From positions 62,001 through 126,000 of the forward strand of contig NZ_QZWH01000003.1 in the NCBI RefSeq assembly GCF_003601925.1: a stretch of 64,000 bases of DNA. The letters run 5' to 3'. The first letter of the stretch is position 1, and each line of letters opens with the position of its first letter. Positions 26,211 through 35,406 of the stretch are shown here, piece after piece. The notes beneath the pieces are model-generated. The model worked only from the letters and a program-made list of their open reading frames with translations. It was not told the origin of the DNA and did not search any database. The DNA is from Buttiauxella izardii (GTDB lineage: Bacteria; Pseudomonadota; Gammaproteobacteria; Enterobacterales; Enterobacteriaceae). The position numbers and the translations under genes were made by a program.

Positions 26211-27209
26211 ATGGCGAAGACGGTAGAACAGATCGCAACAGATCTCAGTTTGTCGGTCACGACAGTGAGACTGGTATTAAGCGGTAAAGCGGAACAATAT
26301 CGCATTAGTCTGAAAACCCAGACCCGCATTAATGAGCATGTAGAACGTTACGGCTACACCATTAACCATTCAGCCCGTAGTCTGAAATTAAATAAAACTG
26401 ATACGCTAGGATTAATTATCCCCTGCATATCCAACGTATTTTTTGCCACACTCGCTGAAAAGTTAGAATTACGCTGCCGTAAATCTGGCTTTCAATTAAT
26501 GATCAGCTGTACTTATAACGATGTGGATTATGAGAATAAACTGGTTAAAGCGTTAATTGCCCGTAACGTCGATGGGCTTTTTATTGCTCCTTCGACGCTT
26601 GAGAATCAACAGCACCATTTGCGTCAGGTACAAAAACCGCTGGTCTTACTCGACCGTGATTTCAAATTTACTGATAACGCGCTGGTTGAGAGTGACAACT
26701 TTGCCGGTGGTGTGACACTCACGGAATCAATGCTTGAGGCAGGGAAAAAGCCGATGTGGTTTTTAGTGGGTGATACCGCTCTACCCAGTATTCATGACCG
26801 TTTACAGGGATATCTTCATGCACTCAAGCAGAACGAATTAAGCGCTGAAAACTGGGTGGCAGAAGCGCAAGATAATACCCCGGAAGGTGGTGCGCAATTG
26901 ATGAAAGACCTTATCGCGCGCATCGGAGTACCGGATGCCTTTATTGCATCGTCATTGCCGATGCTTGAAGGCGCAATAAAAACGATTCGCGAACATTGTG
27001 GCATTATACCGCAACACATCAATATCGGCACATTCGATGAACACCCGATGTTAGGCTTTTTATCCAATAATGTCTGGTCAATGCGTCAGGATGAAGACAC
27101 ATGGGCTGAGAAAGCGTTTGAATTAATGCAACACGCAATTGACGGACAACCGGCAATGCGAACTGAAAAAGTTAATATGGTGCTAATTAAACGTGAGAGT
27201 AATCACTGA
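26211..27209 (+). CDS. LacI-family transcriptional regulator of the fucose regulon
   Basis: 332 residues. The N-terminal LacI-type helix-turn-helix (VEQIATDLSLSVTTVRLVLSGKAEQYRIS) is followed by the hinge (INHSARSLKLNKTDTLGLIIP) and a periplasmic-binding-protein-like effector domain (VDGLFIAPSTLEN, GTFDEHPMLGFL). Its probable operators are the two GCTAACTCGARTTAGC palindromes between fucI and the transporter. E. coli has no LacI-type regulator in fuc, so control here differs; how it shares the task with FucR is unknown. It sits between the transporter and fucA. Confidence 0.88.
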   Translation: MAKTVEQIATDLSLSVTTVRLVLSGKAEQYRISLKTQTRINEHVERYGYTINHSARSLKLNKTDTLGLIIPCISNVFFATLAEKLELRCRKSGFQLMISCTYNDVDYENKLVKALIARNVDGLFIAPSTLENQQHHLRQVQKPLVLLDRDFKFTDNALVESDNFAGGVTLTESMLEAGKKPMWFLVGDTALPSIHDRLQGYLHALKQNELSAENWVAEAQDNTPEGGAQLMKDLIARIGVPDAFIASSLPMLEGAIKTIREHCGIIPQHINIGTFDEHPMLGFLSNNVWSMRQDEDTWAEKAFELMQHAIDGQPAMRTEKVNMVLIKRESNH

Positions 27210-27247
27210 ATATTATTTTCACCGTTCACAGAATATGGAGAAAAGAA

Positions 27248-27895
27248 ATGGAAAGAGATGTACTGGCACGTGAAATAATAGACACCTGCCTTGAAATGAC
27301 ACGACTGGGTTTAAATCAGGGAACCGCCGGGAATATCAGCGTGCGTTATCAGGGCGGCATGTTAATCACCCCAACCGGCACACCGTACGAACATTTAACC
27401 GAAGCAAATATTGTGTTTGTCGATGCTGACGGCCAATTTGAAGAGGGCAAAATCCCTTCCAGCGAATGGCGTTTTCATCAGGCTGTTTATCAGGCCCGTC
27501 CGGAGGCGAACGCCGTGGTGCATAACCATGCCGTTCACTGCACGGCAGTATCGATTCTCAATCGCCCTATTCCCGCCATCCATTACATGATTGCCGTCGG
27601 CGGTGGGAATTCCATACCTTGCGCACCGTATGCCACGTTTGGCAGCAAAAAACTCTCAGAACATGTTTTTGAGGTGATGAAAGACCGCAAGGCCACGCTG
27701 CTGCAACATCACGGTTTGATTGCCTGTGAAGAAAACCTGCAAAAAGCATTATGGCTGGCGCATGAAGTGGAAGTCCTGGCGCGGTTGTATCTCACGACGC
27801 TAGCGATTGTCGACCCGGTGCCGGTGCTGCCCGACGAAGAAATTGCGATCGTCCTCGAGAAGTTCAAAAGTTACGGTTTGCGGATTGAAGACTAA
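27248..27895 (+). CDS. fucA: L-fuculose-1-phosphate aldolase FucA
   Basis: 215 residues, colinear with E. coli FucA. It splits L-fuculose-1-phosphate into dihydroxyacetone phosphate and L-lactaldehyde. The catalytic Glu73 (SSEWRFH) and the zinc ligands His92, His94 and His155 (VVHNHAVHC, LLQHHGL) are present. GGAGAAAAGAA precedes the ATG. In E. coli fucA is paired with fucO (lactaldehyde reductase); here no fucO follows. Confidence 0.96.
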   Translation: MERDVLAREIIDTCLEMTRLGLNQGTAGNISVRYQGGMLITPTGTPYEHLTEANIVFVDADGQFEEGKIPSSEWRFHQAVYQARPEANAVVHNHAVHCTAVSILNRPIPAIHYMIAVGGGNSIPCAPYATFGSKKLSEHVFEVMKDRKATLLQHHGLIACEENLQKALWLAHEVEVLARLYLTTLAIVDPVPVLPDEEIAIVLEKFKSYGLRIED

Positions 27896-27901
27896 ACCTA
27901 A

Positions 27902-27932
27902 TTTCCAGCGCCGCTAAAACCGGCGCTAGAAA
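27902..27932. terminator. Bidirectional hairpin between fucA and the chemoreceptor gene
   Basis: TTTC-AGCGCCG pairs with CGGCGCT-GAAA across a 7-base loop. It fills the gap between two converging genes. The T-run is short. Confidence 0.6.
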
Positions 27933-29396
27933 TCACGCCAGACGAAACACCGTAATCGCCTGCTGCAACTCATCAGCTTGCTGCTGTTGCTGACGCGCCG
28001 CCTGCACGGTTTGCGCCGTGTGTTCTACGTTTTCCTGTACGCTTTCATCAATGCTGGCAATGCTTTCATTCATTTGCGTGATGCTCAAACTTTGCTGGTC
28101 GCTCATCTCCGAAAGTTCTTCCACCAGCTCCGCCAACGCATTGATGGAACCAATCACTTCGCGCATGGTTTGCCCGGCATTTTCCACCTGCTGTGACCCG
28201 GTGCGGGTACATTCCACCGAGACACTGATCAGTTGGCGAATATCTTTGGCGGCGTTTTCGCAGCGTAACGCCAGCGTGCGAACTTCCGCTGCAACTACGG
28301 CGAATCCACGGCCATGCGCGCCTGCTCGAGCCGCCTCAACGGAAGCATTCAGCGACAAAATGTTAGTTTGAAAAGCAATGCCGTCGATGAGTTCGAGGAT
28401 ATTACTGATGTGATCAGACTCTTCGCGGATTTGCTCCATGGTGTGCGTTGTTGCATCAATGCAGACACCGCCTTTGCTCGCCAGGCTGCTGGCTTGAGTT
28501 GCGAGCATTCTCGCAGATTGCGCTTTTTCACTGGTGACAATCGCCGATGAACTGAGCTGTTCCATCGCGCTGGCAGCCACCGCCAGCGCAGTTGCTTGTT
28601 CATCGGTGCGTTTAGACAGCGCCGCGTTACGCTGGATAATACTTTCTGAGGCGGTAAGCACCGACGCTACACCGTCGCTAACCTGGCTAAGTGTGTTGCG
28701 CATGGTGGTCAGCGTGGTGTTAAAGGTTTGAGCAAACGGCGTGCGGCTGTCTCTTTCGCTACGCGTTAGCGTTAAGACGCCCGGCTGACGATTAATCTGC
28801 GCCGCCAGCTGGGCAACTTCACTGGCGGAACGGGCGTCGTCTGCCATGCGCAATGCCATATAAATAAGTATCACTGTTTGCGCCACCACGAAAATAGCGT
28901 GGAATACCACCATATGAATACCGGGATGCATAAAACAGGTAATTCCGAATAATTCATGAGCCTGCAACCAGGCAAATAATAAATGGTGAATAGCGGCGAT
29001 AGCGGCACCCATTAATACCGGACGATAATCACGATATGCCAGTAATGCAGATAACAGTACAAAAACCGAAAAGTGATATTCAGTTTCACCTTCGCCTAAT
29101 TGAATTAACAATGCGGCAAAAGCGATGAGTGTAAATGCGTAATACAAGCGGGTAATTAGCTTTCCTGGTAGTAATACTTTGATAACACTGGAACTAACAG
29201 CAAGCAATCCGCCTGCGACCAGTGCAACGGGAAGTGATTCATAAGCCCAACCCACTGCAAGAGAAATAACAAACAATCCCCAAACCACAAAAAACATTAA
29301 TACATCAGCATGCAAATAAATACTTCGGAGAGACACCACGTCGGGCTGTTTATTGCCGGTATGCAAAACAGTCATCGTTGCCATTTGGTTATCCAC
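27933..29396 (-). CDS. Methyl-accepting chemotaxis protein with multi-pass N-terminal domain
   Basis: 487 residues. The N-terminal ~185 residues contain about six hydrophobic segments and no periplasmic ligand-binding domain, unlike Tsr/Tar. The C-terminal half is a long coiled coil with the signalling tip (IDGIAFQTNILSLNASVEAA, then RGFAVVAAEVRTLA) typical of MCPs. The tip has LSLNASVEAA where most have LALNAAVEAA. The C-terminal NWETF-type pentapeptide is absent. It probably senses a membrane or cytoplasmic cue. Its place after fucA could mean a link to fucose taxis, but it faces the other way. Start may also be the ATG at 29384. Confidence 0.85.
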   Translation of the reverse strand: MDNQMATMTVLHTGNKQPDVVSLRSIYLHADVLMFFVVWGLFVISLAVGWAYESLPVALVAGGLLAVSSSVIKVLLPGKLITRLYYAFTLIAFAALLIQLGEGETEYHFSVFVLLSALLAYRDYRPVLMGAAIAAIHHLLFAWLQAHELFGITCFMHPGIHMVVFHAIFVVAQTVILIYMALRMADDARSASEVAQLAAQINRQPGVLTLTRSERDSRTPFAQTFNTTLTTMRNTLSQVSDGVASVLTASESIIQRNAALSKRTDEQATALAVAASAMEQLSSSAIVTSEKAQSARMLATQASSLASKGGVCIDATTHTMEQIREESDHISNILELIDGIAFQTNILSLNASVEAARAGAHGRGFAVVAAEVRTLALRCENAAKDIRQLISVSVECTRTGSQQVENAGQTMREVIGSINALAELVEELSEMSDQQSLSITQMNESIASIDESVQENVEHTAQTVQAARQQQQQADELQQAITVFRLA

Positions 29397-29549
29397 GCTT
29401 CTGTTATCAGATATTTTCAGGACGGAATAATCCCGTATAGAAATAGCATAGATAAATATTGTTTTACCGCGAATAAATTTTGGCGGTTATCAATAATAAA
29501 ATCGTGTGAGTTTTATAATTTTAATTAAGTCAGACAGAAATGCGGACAA

Positions 29550-29587
29550 AAGAAAAACGGCCCGTTAGTTAAACTAACGGGCCGTTT
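29550..29587 (-). terminator. Terminator of exbB-exbD
   Basis: AAACGGCCCGTTAG and CTAACGGGCCGTTT form a perfect 14-bp stem with a TTAAA loop. On the minus strand it is followed by TTTTTCTTTT, 17 bp after the exbD stop. Confidence 0.92.
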
Positions 29588-29604
29588 CATGAAGAGGCAA
29601 AAAC

Positions 29605-30030
29605 TTATTTCGCGGCAGTCACTTCCTGCCCGACCAATCCAATCTTCAAATACCCTGCCTGATGCAGCGTATCCATCACGTTCATCATGGTTTCGTAATC
29701 AACTGATTTGTCTGCGCGGAAGAAAATCGTGGTGTCTTTCTTGCCTTCGGTCGCCGTCATCAGCGTGTTAATAATGCTTTCTTTGGTCACTTCATCGTTA
29801 CCAATAAACATGGTTTTGTCAGCTTTGACGGACAGATAGACCGGTTTTTCCGGGCGAGGTTGCGGCTGGCTTGAGGACGCTGGAAGGTTAACCTTCACAT
29901 CCACCGTCGCAAGCGGCGCGGCAACCATGAAGATAATCAGCAATACCAACATGACATCGATAAACGGCGTCACGTTGATGTCGTGCATTTCGCCGTTATC
30001 ATCGTGGTTTTCGTTAAAACTCATTGCCAT
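29605..30030 (-). CDS. exbD: ExbD, TonB-system proton channel subunit
   Basis: 141 residues, the same length as E. coli ExbD. One N-terminal membrane helix (VMLVLLIIFMVAAPLATVDV) contains the essential Asp (FIDVMLV), followed by a periplasmic domain (MFIGNDEVTKESI). With ExbB it uses proton flow to energise TonB for iron-siderophore and vitamin B12 import. It lies 4 bp after exbB. Confidence 0.96.
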   Translation of the reverse strand: MAMSFNENHDDNGEMHDINVTPFIDVMLVLLIIFMVAAPLATVDVKVNLPASSSQPQPRPEKPVYLSVKADKTMFIGNDEVTKESIINTLMTATEGKKDTTIFFRADKSVDYETMMNVMDTLHQAGYLKIGLVGQEVTAAK

Positions 30031-30034
30031 GGGA

Positions 30035-30769
30035 TCAACCTACACGCAGTTTCTGAGCGGTACGTACCGGGCGCGCCTGGGAGCTAGCCGCTAAATCCAG
30101 ATCACGACTTTGCAGCAACAGAACCTGAGCTGCAACATCACCCAGCGACGCTTTGTAACCGCCAATCACACGGGCAAATACGTTATAGATAACAACCGCA
30201 GGAATCGCTGCAACCAGGCCGATAGCCGTTGCCAGCAACGCTTCTGCGATACCCGGCGCAACAACCGCCAGGTTAGTGGTTTGCGACTGGGCAATACCTA
30301 TAAAGCTGTTCATAATGCCCCAGACCGTACCAAACAGGCCGACAAACGGGGAAATCGCACCTATAGTCGCAAGGAAGCCGTTACCGCGCCCCATATGACG
30401 ACCCGCCGCCGCAACGCGACGCTCAAGACGGAAACCGGTTCGCTCTTTAATGCCTTCGTTGTCTTCGCTACCTTCGGAAAGCTCCAGTTCGTTCTGGGCT
30501 TCGTTGATAAGCATGGTGCTCAGGCTTTTCGCATCAAACGTTTCGGCCATTTGACTGGCTTCATCCAGAGAGCGGGCATTAGCCAGTTGCTGCTGTTCGC
30601 GCTTAAGACGGCGCTTCTGCGAGGACAGCTCAACACTTTTGCTAAAGAAGATTGCCCAGGTGACGACAGAGGCCAGAATCAGGCCGATCATCACAATCTT
30701 TACCACGATGTCGGCATGCTGATACATGCCCCAGACAGAGAGGTCTGTCTGCATCAAATTATTCGTCAC
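30035..30769 (-). CDS. exbB: ExbB, TonB-system motor subunit
   Basis: 244 residues, equal to E. coli ExbB. Three membrane helices, including ISPFVGLFGTVWGIMNSFIGIA and the ALLATAIGLVAAIPAVVIYNVFA segment that lines the channel. It forms the pentameric scaffold around ExbD. It is divergent from metC as in E. coli, with a Fur-like site in the space between. Confidence 0.96.
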   Translation of the reverse strand: MTNNLMQTDLSVWGMYQHADIVVKIVMIGLILASVVTWAIFFSKSVELSSQKRRLKREQQQLANARSLDEASQMAETFDAKSLSTMLINEAQNELELSEGSEDNEGIKERTGFRLERRVAAAGRHMGRGNGFLATIGAISPFVGLFGTVWGIMNSFIGIAQSQTTNLAVVAPGIAEALLATAIGLVAAIPAVVIYNVFARVIGGYKASLGDVAAQVLLLQSRDLDLAASSQARPVRTAQKLRVG

Positions 30770-30833
30770 TCTTACTCTCCACCACGAAACAATACAAAAA
30801 CTGGTCGTAATAATATCAAAACGGCATCGAATT

Positions 30834-30852
30834 GATAGTAGTTCTCATTAGT
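30834..30852. promoter_or_regulatory. Candidate Fur box upstream of exbB
   Basis: GATAGTAGTTCTCATTAGT resembles the 19-bp Fur consensus (GATAATGATAATCATTATC) at about 12 positions and lies 65 bp before the exbB start. Iron control of exbBD is known in E. coli. Confidence 0.5.
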
Positions 30853-30923
30853 ATTTAAAGAGTGCCTGAAATTGTCTATGCATTCCTTGCGCTTACGCAG
30901 CAAAAAGATGATAAGTTAGATTT

Positions 30924-30939
30924 AGACATCCAGATGGTT
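30924..30939. promoter_or_regulatory. Candidate MetJ boxes upstream of metC
   Basis: AGACATCC and AGATGGTT are two adjacent 8-mers resembling the AGACGTCT met box, 19 bp before the metC start. MetJ represses metC in E. coli with a similarly placed site. Confidence 0.55.
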
Positions 30940-30957
30940 AAACAGGGTAAAGTGAAC

Positions 30958-32148
30958 ATGACTGCGAAGAAGCACATCGAAACGGCGCTGGTTAATGCCG
31001 GCCGCGATAAAAAATTCACCCAGGGTTCGGTTAACAGCGTCATTCAACGCGCTTCCTCATTGGTTTTTGAGAACGTCGAAGCCAAAAAACAGGCGACGGC
31101 AAACCGCGCTAAAGGCGAACTGTTTTATGGCCGTCGCGGCACCCTCACCCACTTTTCCCTGCAAGAAGCGATGTGCGAACTCGAAGGCGGCGCAGGTTGT
31201 GCGCTTTATCCTTGCGGCGCGGCAGCGGTTGCCAATGCGATTCTGGCGTTCGTCGAACAAGGCGATAACGTGCTGATGACCGGCAGCGCTTACGAGCCAA
31301 GCCAGGATTTCTGCACCAAAATTCTCGCCAAACTCGGCGTCACCACCACCTGGTTCGACCCGATGATTGGCGAAGGTATTGCCGAACTGGTGCAGCCCAA
31401 TACTAAAGTCGTATTTCTGGAATCGCCTGGCTCAATCACAATGGAAGTACATGACGTTCCAGCGATAGTTCAGGCTATACGCCGCGTGTCTCCAGACGCC
31501 ATCATCATGATTGATAACACCTGGGCGGCGGGCATTCTGTTTAAGGCACTGGATTTCGGCATTGATATTTCGATTCAGGCGGGCACCAAATACCTGATTG
31601 GCCATTCCGATGCGATGGTCGGTACAGCGGTATCAAACGCACGTTGCTGGGATCAACTGCGCGAGAATTCGTATTTGATGGGGCAAATGCTGGATGCCGA
31701 CACGGCGTACATGACCAGTCGTGGTCTGCGCACTTTGGCGGTGCGTCTGCGCCAACATCATGAAAGTAGTCTTAAAGTTGCCGAATGGCTGGCGCAGCAT
31801 CCGCAGGTTGAACGGGTCAATCACCCTGCACTGCCCGGAAGTAAAGGGCATGAGTTCTGGAAACGTGACTTTACAGGTAGCAGCGGTTTGTTCTCATTCG
31901 TGCTGAAAAAGCGTTTGAATAATGAGCAATATCAACACTACCTGGATAATTTCCACTATTTTAGTATGGCCTATTCTTGGGGTGGCTATGAATCGCTTAT
32001 CCTTGCCAACCAACCGGAAGAGCTAGCGGAAATCCGCCCCGCAGGCGGGATCGACTTCACCGGAACGCTGGTTCGCGTGCACATTGGCCTTGAAAATGTT
32101 GACGATCTGATTGCCGATCTCGACGCAGGTTTCCAGCGTATCGCCTAA
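30958..32148 (+). CDS. metC: Cystathionine beta-lyase MetC
   Basis: 396 residues (E. coli 395). A PLP enzyme of the Cys/Met metabolism family that converts cystathionine to homocysteine, pyruvate and ammonia. [16 protein letters not shown] contains the Schiff-base Lys, and [16 protein letters not shown] and MIDNTWAAG are conserved. The start at 30958 ([20 protein letters not shown]) matches the family; the open frame from 30862 covers the promoter. Divergent from exbBD. Confidence 0.95.
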   Translation: MTAKKHIETALVNAGRDKKFTQGSVNSVIQRASSLVFENVEAKKQATANRAKGELFYGRRGTLTHFSLQEAMCELEGGAGCALYPCGAAAVANAILAFVEQGDNVLMTGSAYEPSQDFCTKILAKLGVTTTWFDPMIGEGIAELVQPNTKVVFLESPGSITMEVHDVPAIVQAIRRVSPDAIIMIDNTWAAGILFKALDFGIDISIQAGTKYLIGHSDAMVGTAVSNARCWDQLRENSYLMGQMLDADTAYMTSRGLRTLAVRLRQHHESSLKVAEWLAQHPQVERVNHPALPGSKGHEFWKRDFTGSSGLFSFVLKKRLNNEQYQHYLDNFHYFSMAYSWGGYESLILANQPEELAEIRPAGGIDFTGTLVRVHIGLENVDDLIADLDAGFQRIA

Positions 32149-32262
32149 AATTGCCAGAAGTGGTTATCTGAAAAGACAGTTTTTGCCGTTTCGAGTTGAT
32201 TTGTTGAGCCTGTGATCATGAAGTCGAAGGGGATTTAGCGTTACACTATATCCTCAAGATTA

Positions 32263-32283
32263 AGGCCCCTTTCGCTGGGGCCT
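32263..32283. other. Hairpin between metC and yghB
   Basis: AGGCCCC and GGGGCCT form a 7-bp stem with a 7-base loop. It is not followed by T residues, so terminator function is uncertain. Confidence 0.45.
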
Positions 32284-32358
32284 CATAAATTAAGGTGCGC
32301 CTAATCTTTAGTCTGTAGATTCACGCGTGCTCATTAAAGCAGTTCCACAGGATTTGCC

Positions 32359-33018
32359 ATGGCTGTTATACACAATATCGTTCAGGCGCTTTGGCAACAT
32401 GACTTTGCTGCACTCGCGGACCCTCATGTTGTTGGAGTGGTTTATTGCGTCATGTTTGCGACGCTGTTTCTCGAAAATGGATTACTGCCCGCCTCGTTTT
32501 TGCCAGGAGACAGCCTGCTATTACTCGCAGGTGCGCTGATAGCAAAAGGGGTGATGGGTTTTGTCCCGACAATGATTATTCTGACCGCGGCGGCAAGCCT
32601 CGGTTGCTGGCTGAGCTACGCCCAGGGTCGATGGCTCGGTAACACCAGGCTGGTGAAAAGCTGGCTGAAACAACTTCCACCGCAATACCATCAGCGCGCA
32701 ACGGTGATGTTCGATAAACACGGGTTGTTCGCGCTATTAGCCGGGCGCTTTTTGGCGTTTGTGCGCACATTGCTGCCAACAATGGCGGGGATTTCCGGCC
32801 TGAGTAATCGCCGCTTCCAGGTGTTTAACTGGTTAAGCGGCTTGTTATGGGTCGGCAGCGTCACCAGCCTGGGTTACGCCTTAAGCATGATCCCATTCGT
32901 GAAACGCCATGAAGATCAGGTGATGACCTGCCTGATGATCCTGCCGATGGTGCTGCTGGTTGCAGGTTTGGTAGGCACGGTATTTGTGGTGATAAAAAAA
33001 AGATTTAACCCTGCATAA
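32359..33018 (+). CDS. yghB: DedA-family inner-membrane protein YghB
   Basis: 219 residues, equal to E. coli YghB. The DedA motifs [20 protein letters not shown] and [19 protein letters not shown] (with the key Glu, Asp and Arg residues) are present, and four or more hydrophobic segments follow. DedA proteins are membrane transporters needed for cell division, Tat export and envelope homeostasis; YghB is partly redundant with YqjA. An upstream hairpin (32263-32283) may separate it from metC. Confidence 0.94.
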   Translation: MAVIHNIVQALWQHDFAALADPHVVGVVYCVMFATLFLENGLLPASFLPGDSLLLLAGALIAKGVMGFVPTMIILTAAASLGCWLSYAQGRWLGNTRLVKSWLKQLPPQYHQRATVMFDKHGLFALLAGRFLAFVRTLLPTMAGISGLSNRRFQVFNWLSGLLWVGSVTSLGYALSMIPFVKRHEDQVMTCLMILPMVLLVAGLVGTVFVVIKKRFNPA

Positions 33019-33023
33019 GATAA

Positions 33024-33054
33024 TGTCGGATGACGCTAACGCTTATCCGACCTA
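33024..33054. repeat. REP element between yghB and yqhC
   Basis: TGTCGGATGACGCTAACGCTTATCCGACCTA, an imperfect palindrome of the REP/PU type. It overlaps the yqhC stop codon and lies 5 bp after yghB. A copy in the opposite orientation occurs at 43606-43637. Confidence 0.85.
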
Positions 33055-33942
33055 TATCACACGCATACGCGCCGCATCTTCCCCCGGCGTCACGCCAAAA
33101 TAGCGCTTAAATTCCCGGCTAAACTGCGATGCACTTTCATACCCCACACGAATCGCCGCAGTGCTGGCTTTCATTCCATCATGCAAGATCAGCATCCGCG
33201 CTTTGTGCAGGCGATAACTCTTCAGATATTGCAGCGGCGAAGTGCTGGTAACGGATTTAAAGTTATGGTGGAACGCAGAAACACTCATGTTCGCTTCGGC
33301 GGCCAGTTGGTCAACCGACAGGTTTTCGGTGTACTGCGTTTCGATACGGCGCAACACGCGGCTAATCAGGCTGAAATGCGTCTGGCGACTCACCAGCGCC
33401 AGCAACGCCCCACCGCACGGGCCGACTAAAATGTGGTAGAGAATCTCGCGGATTATCTGTTTCCCAAGAATTCGTGCATCAAGCGGGTGTTCCAGCACGT
33501 CCAGCAAACGTTCGGCGGCACACAAAATCTCTTCTGAAATCTCAGCCGAGTTAATCCCGGTGGAGTTGTTATGCGGATGCGATAAATCATCCTCGCCAAT
33601 ATCCATCAGCAAATCCTGAAGCTGCAAAATATCAATGTTAATCCGCAAGCCCGCCAGCGGCATTTCAGGCGAGGCGAAGGTTTCACATTCAAAAGGCAGC
33701 GGCACGGTGAGCAGCAGATATTCGTTAGCGTCATAGCGGAAAACGCGGTCGTTCAAATAACCCGTTTTTTGGCCAGAAAAGAGAATAATGATCCCCGGCT
33801 CGTACATCACCGGCGTGCGGGCGTAAGGTTTAGTGCCATACAATAAGTTCACATTTGGCAACGAACCAAGACCACTATTTTCTTTTTTTATCAGATAATT
33901 AATCTTATCTGTTAACTGCTGGCATATCTCTTCCCGCTTCAT
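33052..33942 (-). CDS. yqhC: AraC-family activator YqhC
   Basis: 296 residues from the ATG at 33942 ([17 protein letters not shown]), as in E. coli; an in-frame GTG lies at 33957. An N-terminal cupin-like domain is followed by two AraC-type helix-turn-helix motifs ([23 protein letters not shown] and [20 protein letters not shown], in part). YqhC activates the divergent yqhD-dkgA genes in response to aldehydes such as glyoxal and furfural. The stop codon falls inside a REP element, and the C-terminus is shorter than in E. coli. Confidence 0.93.
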   Translation of the reverse strand: MKREEICQQLTDKINYLIKKENSGLGSLPNVNLLYGTKPYARTPVMYEPGIIILFSGQKTGYLNDRVFRYDANEYLLLTVPLPFECETFASPEMPLAGLRINIDILQLQDLLMDIGEDDLSHPHNNSTGINSAEISEEILCAAERLLDVLEHPLDARILGKQIIREILYHILVGPCGGALLALVSRQTHFSLISRVLRRIETQYTENLSVDQLAAEANMSVSAFHHNFKSVTSTSPLQYLKSYRLHKARMLILHDGMKASTAAIRVGYESASQFSREFKRYFGVTPGEDAARMRVI

Positions 33943-34136
33943 ACCCCACCGCTCCACAAGGTTTTTATGACGTTATCAGTGTGCGTCTAATCTTTCTAAT
34001 TCTCCAGCTCTGCGTAGAAATAGGCAAGACAAAGGCAGGAATATGCATTGAGAGATAGCCGCCTGAAGCCGACAATGGACAACATCAAATTGCGTGAAGC
34101 AATGTCTTTAATCACCCACAAAACGGGAATCTATAA

Positions 34137-35300
34137 ATGAACAACTTCAACCTACATACTCCAACCCGCATCCTGTTTGGTAAAGGCGCTATCTCCGAAC
34201 TGCGTGCACAAATCCCCGCTGACGCCCGCGTACTGATTACTTACGGCGGCGGCAGCGTGAAGAAAAACGGCGTGCTGGACCAGGTTTACGCCGCGCTCGA
34301 AGGCCTGGATGTGCTGGAGTTCAGCGGCATCGAGCCAAACCCAACTTACGAAACGCTGATGAAAGCGGTCGAAGTGGTACGTGAGCAGAAGGTGACTTTC
34401 CTGTTAGCCGTCGGCGGCGGTTCCGTACTGGATGGCACTAAATTCATCGCAGCTGCGGCTAACTACCCGGCGGATATCGACCCGTGGAATATCCTGCTGA
34501 CCCACGGCAACGACGTTAAGAGCGCCATCCCGATGGGTTCTGTATTGACGCTGCCAGCCACCGGTTCTGAATCCAACAAAGGTGCGGTGGTTTCTCGCCG
34601 TGCAACCGGTGACAAACAGGCGTTTATGTCTGAGCACGTGCAGCCTGTGTTTGCGGTGCTGGATCCGGTTTACACCTACACTCTGCCACCGCGCCAGGTC
34701 GCCAACGGCGTGGTCGATGCGTTTGTTCACACCGTTGAGCAATACATCACTTACCCGGTGAATGCCAAAGTACAAGACCGCTTCGCCGAAGGCATTCTGT
34801 TAACACTGGTTGAAGACGGTCCGATTGCGCTGAAAGAGCCAGAAAACTACGACGTGCGTGCCAACGTGATGTGGGCGGCGACCATGGCGCTGAACGGCCT
34901 GATTGGCGCTGGCGTGCCGCAGGACTGGGCAACGCATATGCTGGGTCACGAACTGACTGCAATGCACGGCCTGGATCACGCGCAAACTCTGGCGGTGGTT
35001 CTGCCTTCTTTGCTGAACGAGAAACGCAACGAGAAACGCGGCAAACTGCTGCAATACGCTGAGCGCGTGTGGAATATCACTGAAGGTTCTGAAGAAGAAC
35101 GTATTGATGCCGCCATCGCTGCAACGCGTAATTTCTTCGAACAAATGGGCGCGCCAACTCGCCTGTCAGCCTACGGTCTGGATGGCAGCACCATCCCGGC
35201 ATTGCTGGTGAAACTGGAAGAAAAAGGCATGACCAAACTGGGCGAACGTCAGGACATTACTCTGGATGTTAGCCGTCGCATTTACGAAGCAGCCCGCTAA
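34137..35300 (+). CDS. yqhD: NADPH-dependent aldehyde reductase YqhD
   Basis: 387 residues, the same as E. coli YqhD. An iron/zinc-type group III alcohol dehydrogenase that reduces short-chain and lipid-peroxidation aldehydes using NADPH. GGGSVLDGTKF (nucleotide loop), DAFVHTVEQY, GHELTAMHGLDHAQT hold the conserved Asp and His metal ligands. Divergent from its activator gene yqhC and followed by dkgA. Because fucO is missing from the fucose locus, YqhD is a conceivable reductase for L-lactaldehyde, which is speculation. Confidence 0.96.
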   Translation: MNNFNLHTPTRILFGKGAISELRAQIPADARVLITYGGGSVKKNGVLDQVYAALEGLDVLEFSGIEPNPTYETLMKAVEVVREQKVTFLLAVGGGSVLDGTKFIAAAANYPADIDPWNILLTHGNDVKSAIPMGSVLTLPATGSESNKGAVVSRRATGDKQAFMSEHVQPVFAVLDPVYTYTLPPRQVANGVVDAFVHTVEQYITYPVNAKVQDRFAEGILLTLVEDGPIALKEPENYDVRANVMWAATMALNGLIGAGVPQDWATHMLGHELTAMHGLDHAQTLAVVLPSLLNEKRNEKRGKLLQYAERVWNITEGSEEERIDAAIAATRNFFEQMGAPTRLSAYGLDGSTIPALLVKLEEKGMTKLGERQDITLDVSRRIYEAAR

Positions 35301-35363
35301 GTAATTTAGCCATTTGGTTTTCGTTTTTTAGGATTTGGTCCAGACTTAAACGCAATTGTTACG

Positions 35364-35380
35364 CCGGGGCATCGCCCCGG
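35364..35380. other. GC-rich hairpin between yqhD and dkgA
   Basis: CCGGGGC-atc-GCCCCGG, a perfect 7-bp stem, 27 bp before the dkgA start. It has no T-run and leaves the strong GAGGAGG ribosome site free. Confidence 0.6.
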
Positions 35381-35406
35381 ACGTATCGTTAGTTGAGGAG
35401 GAATTA

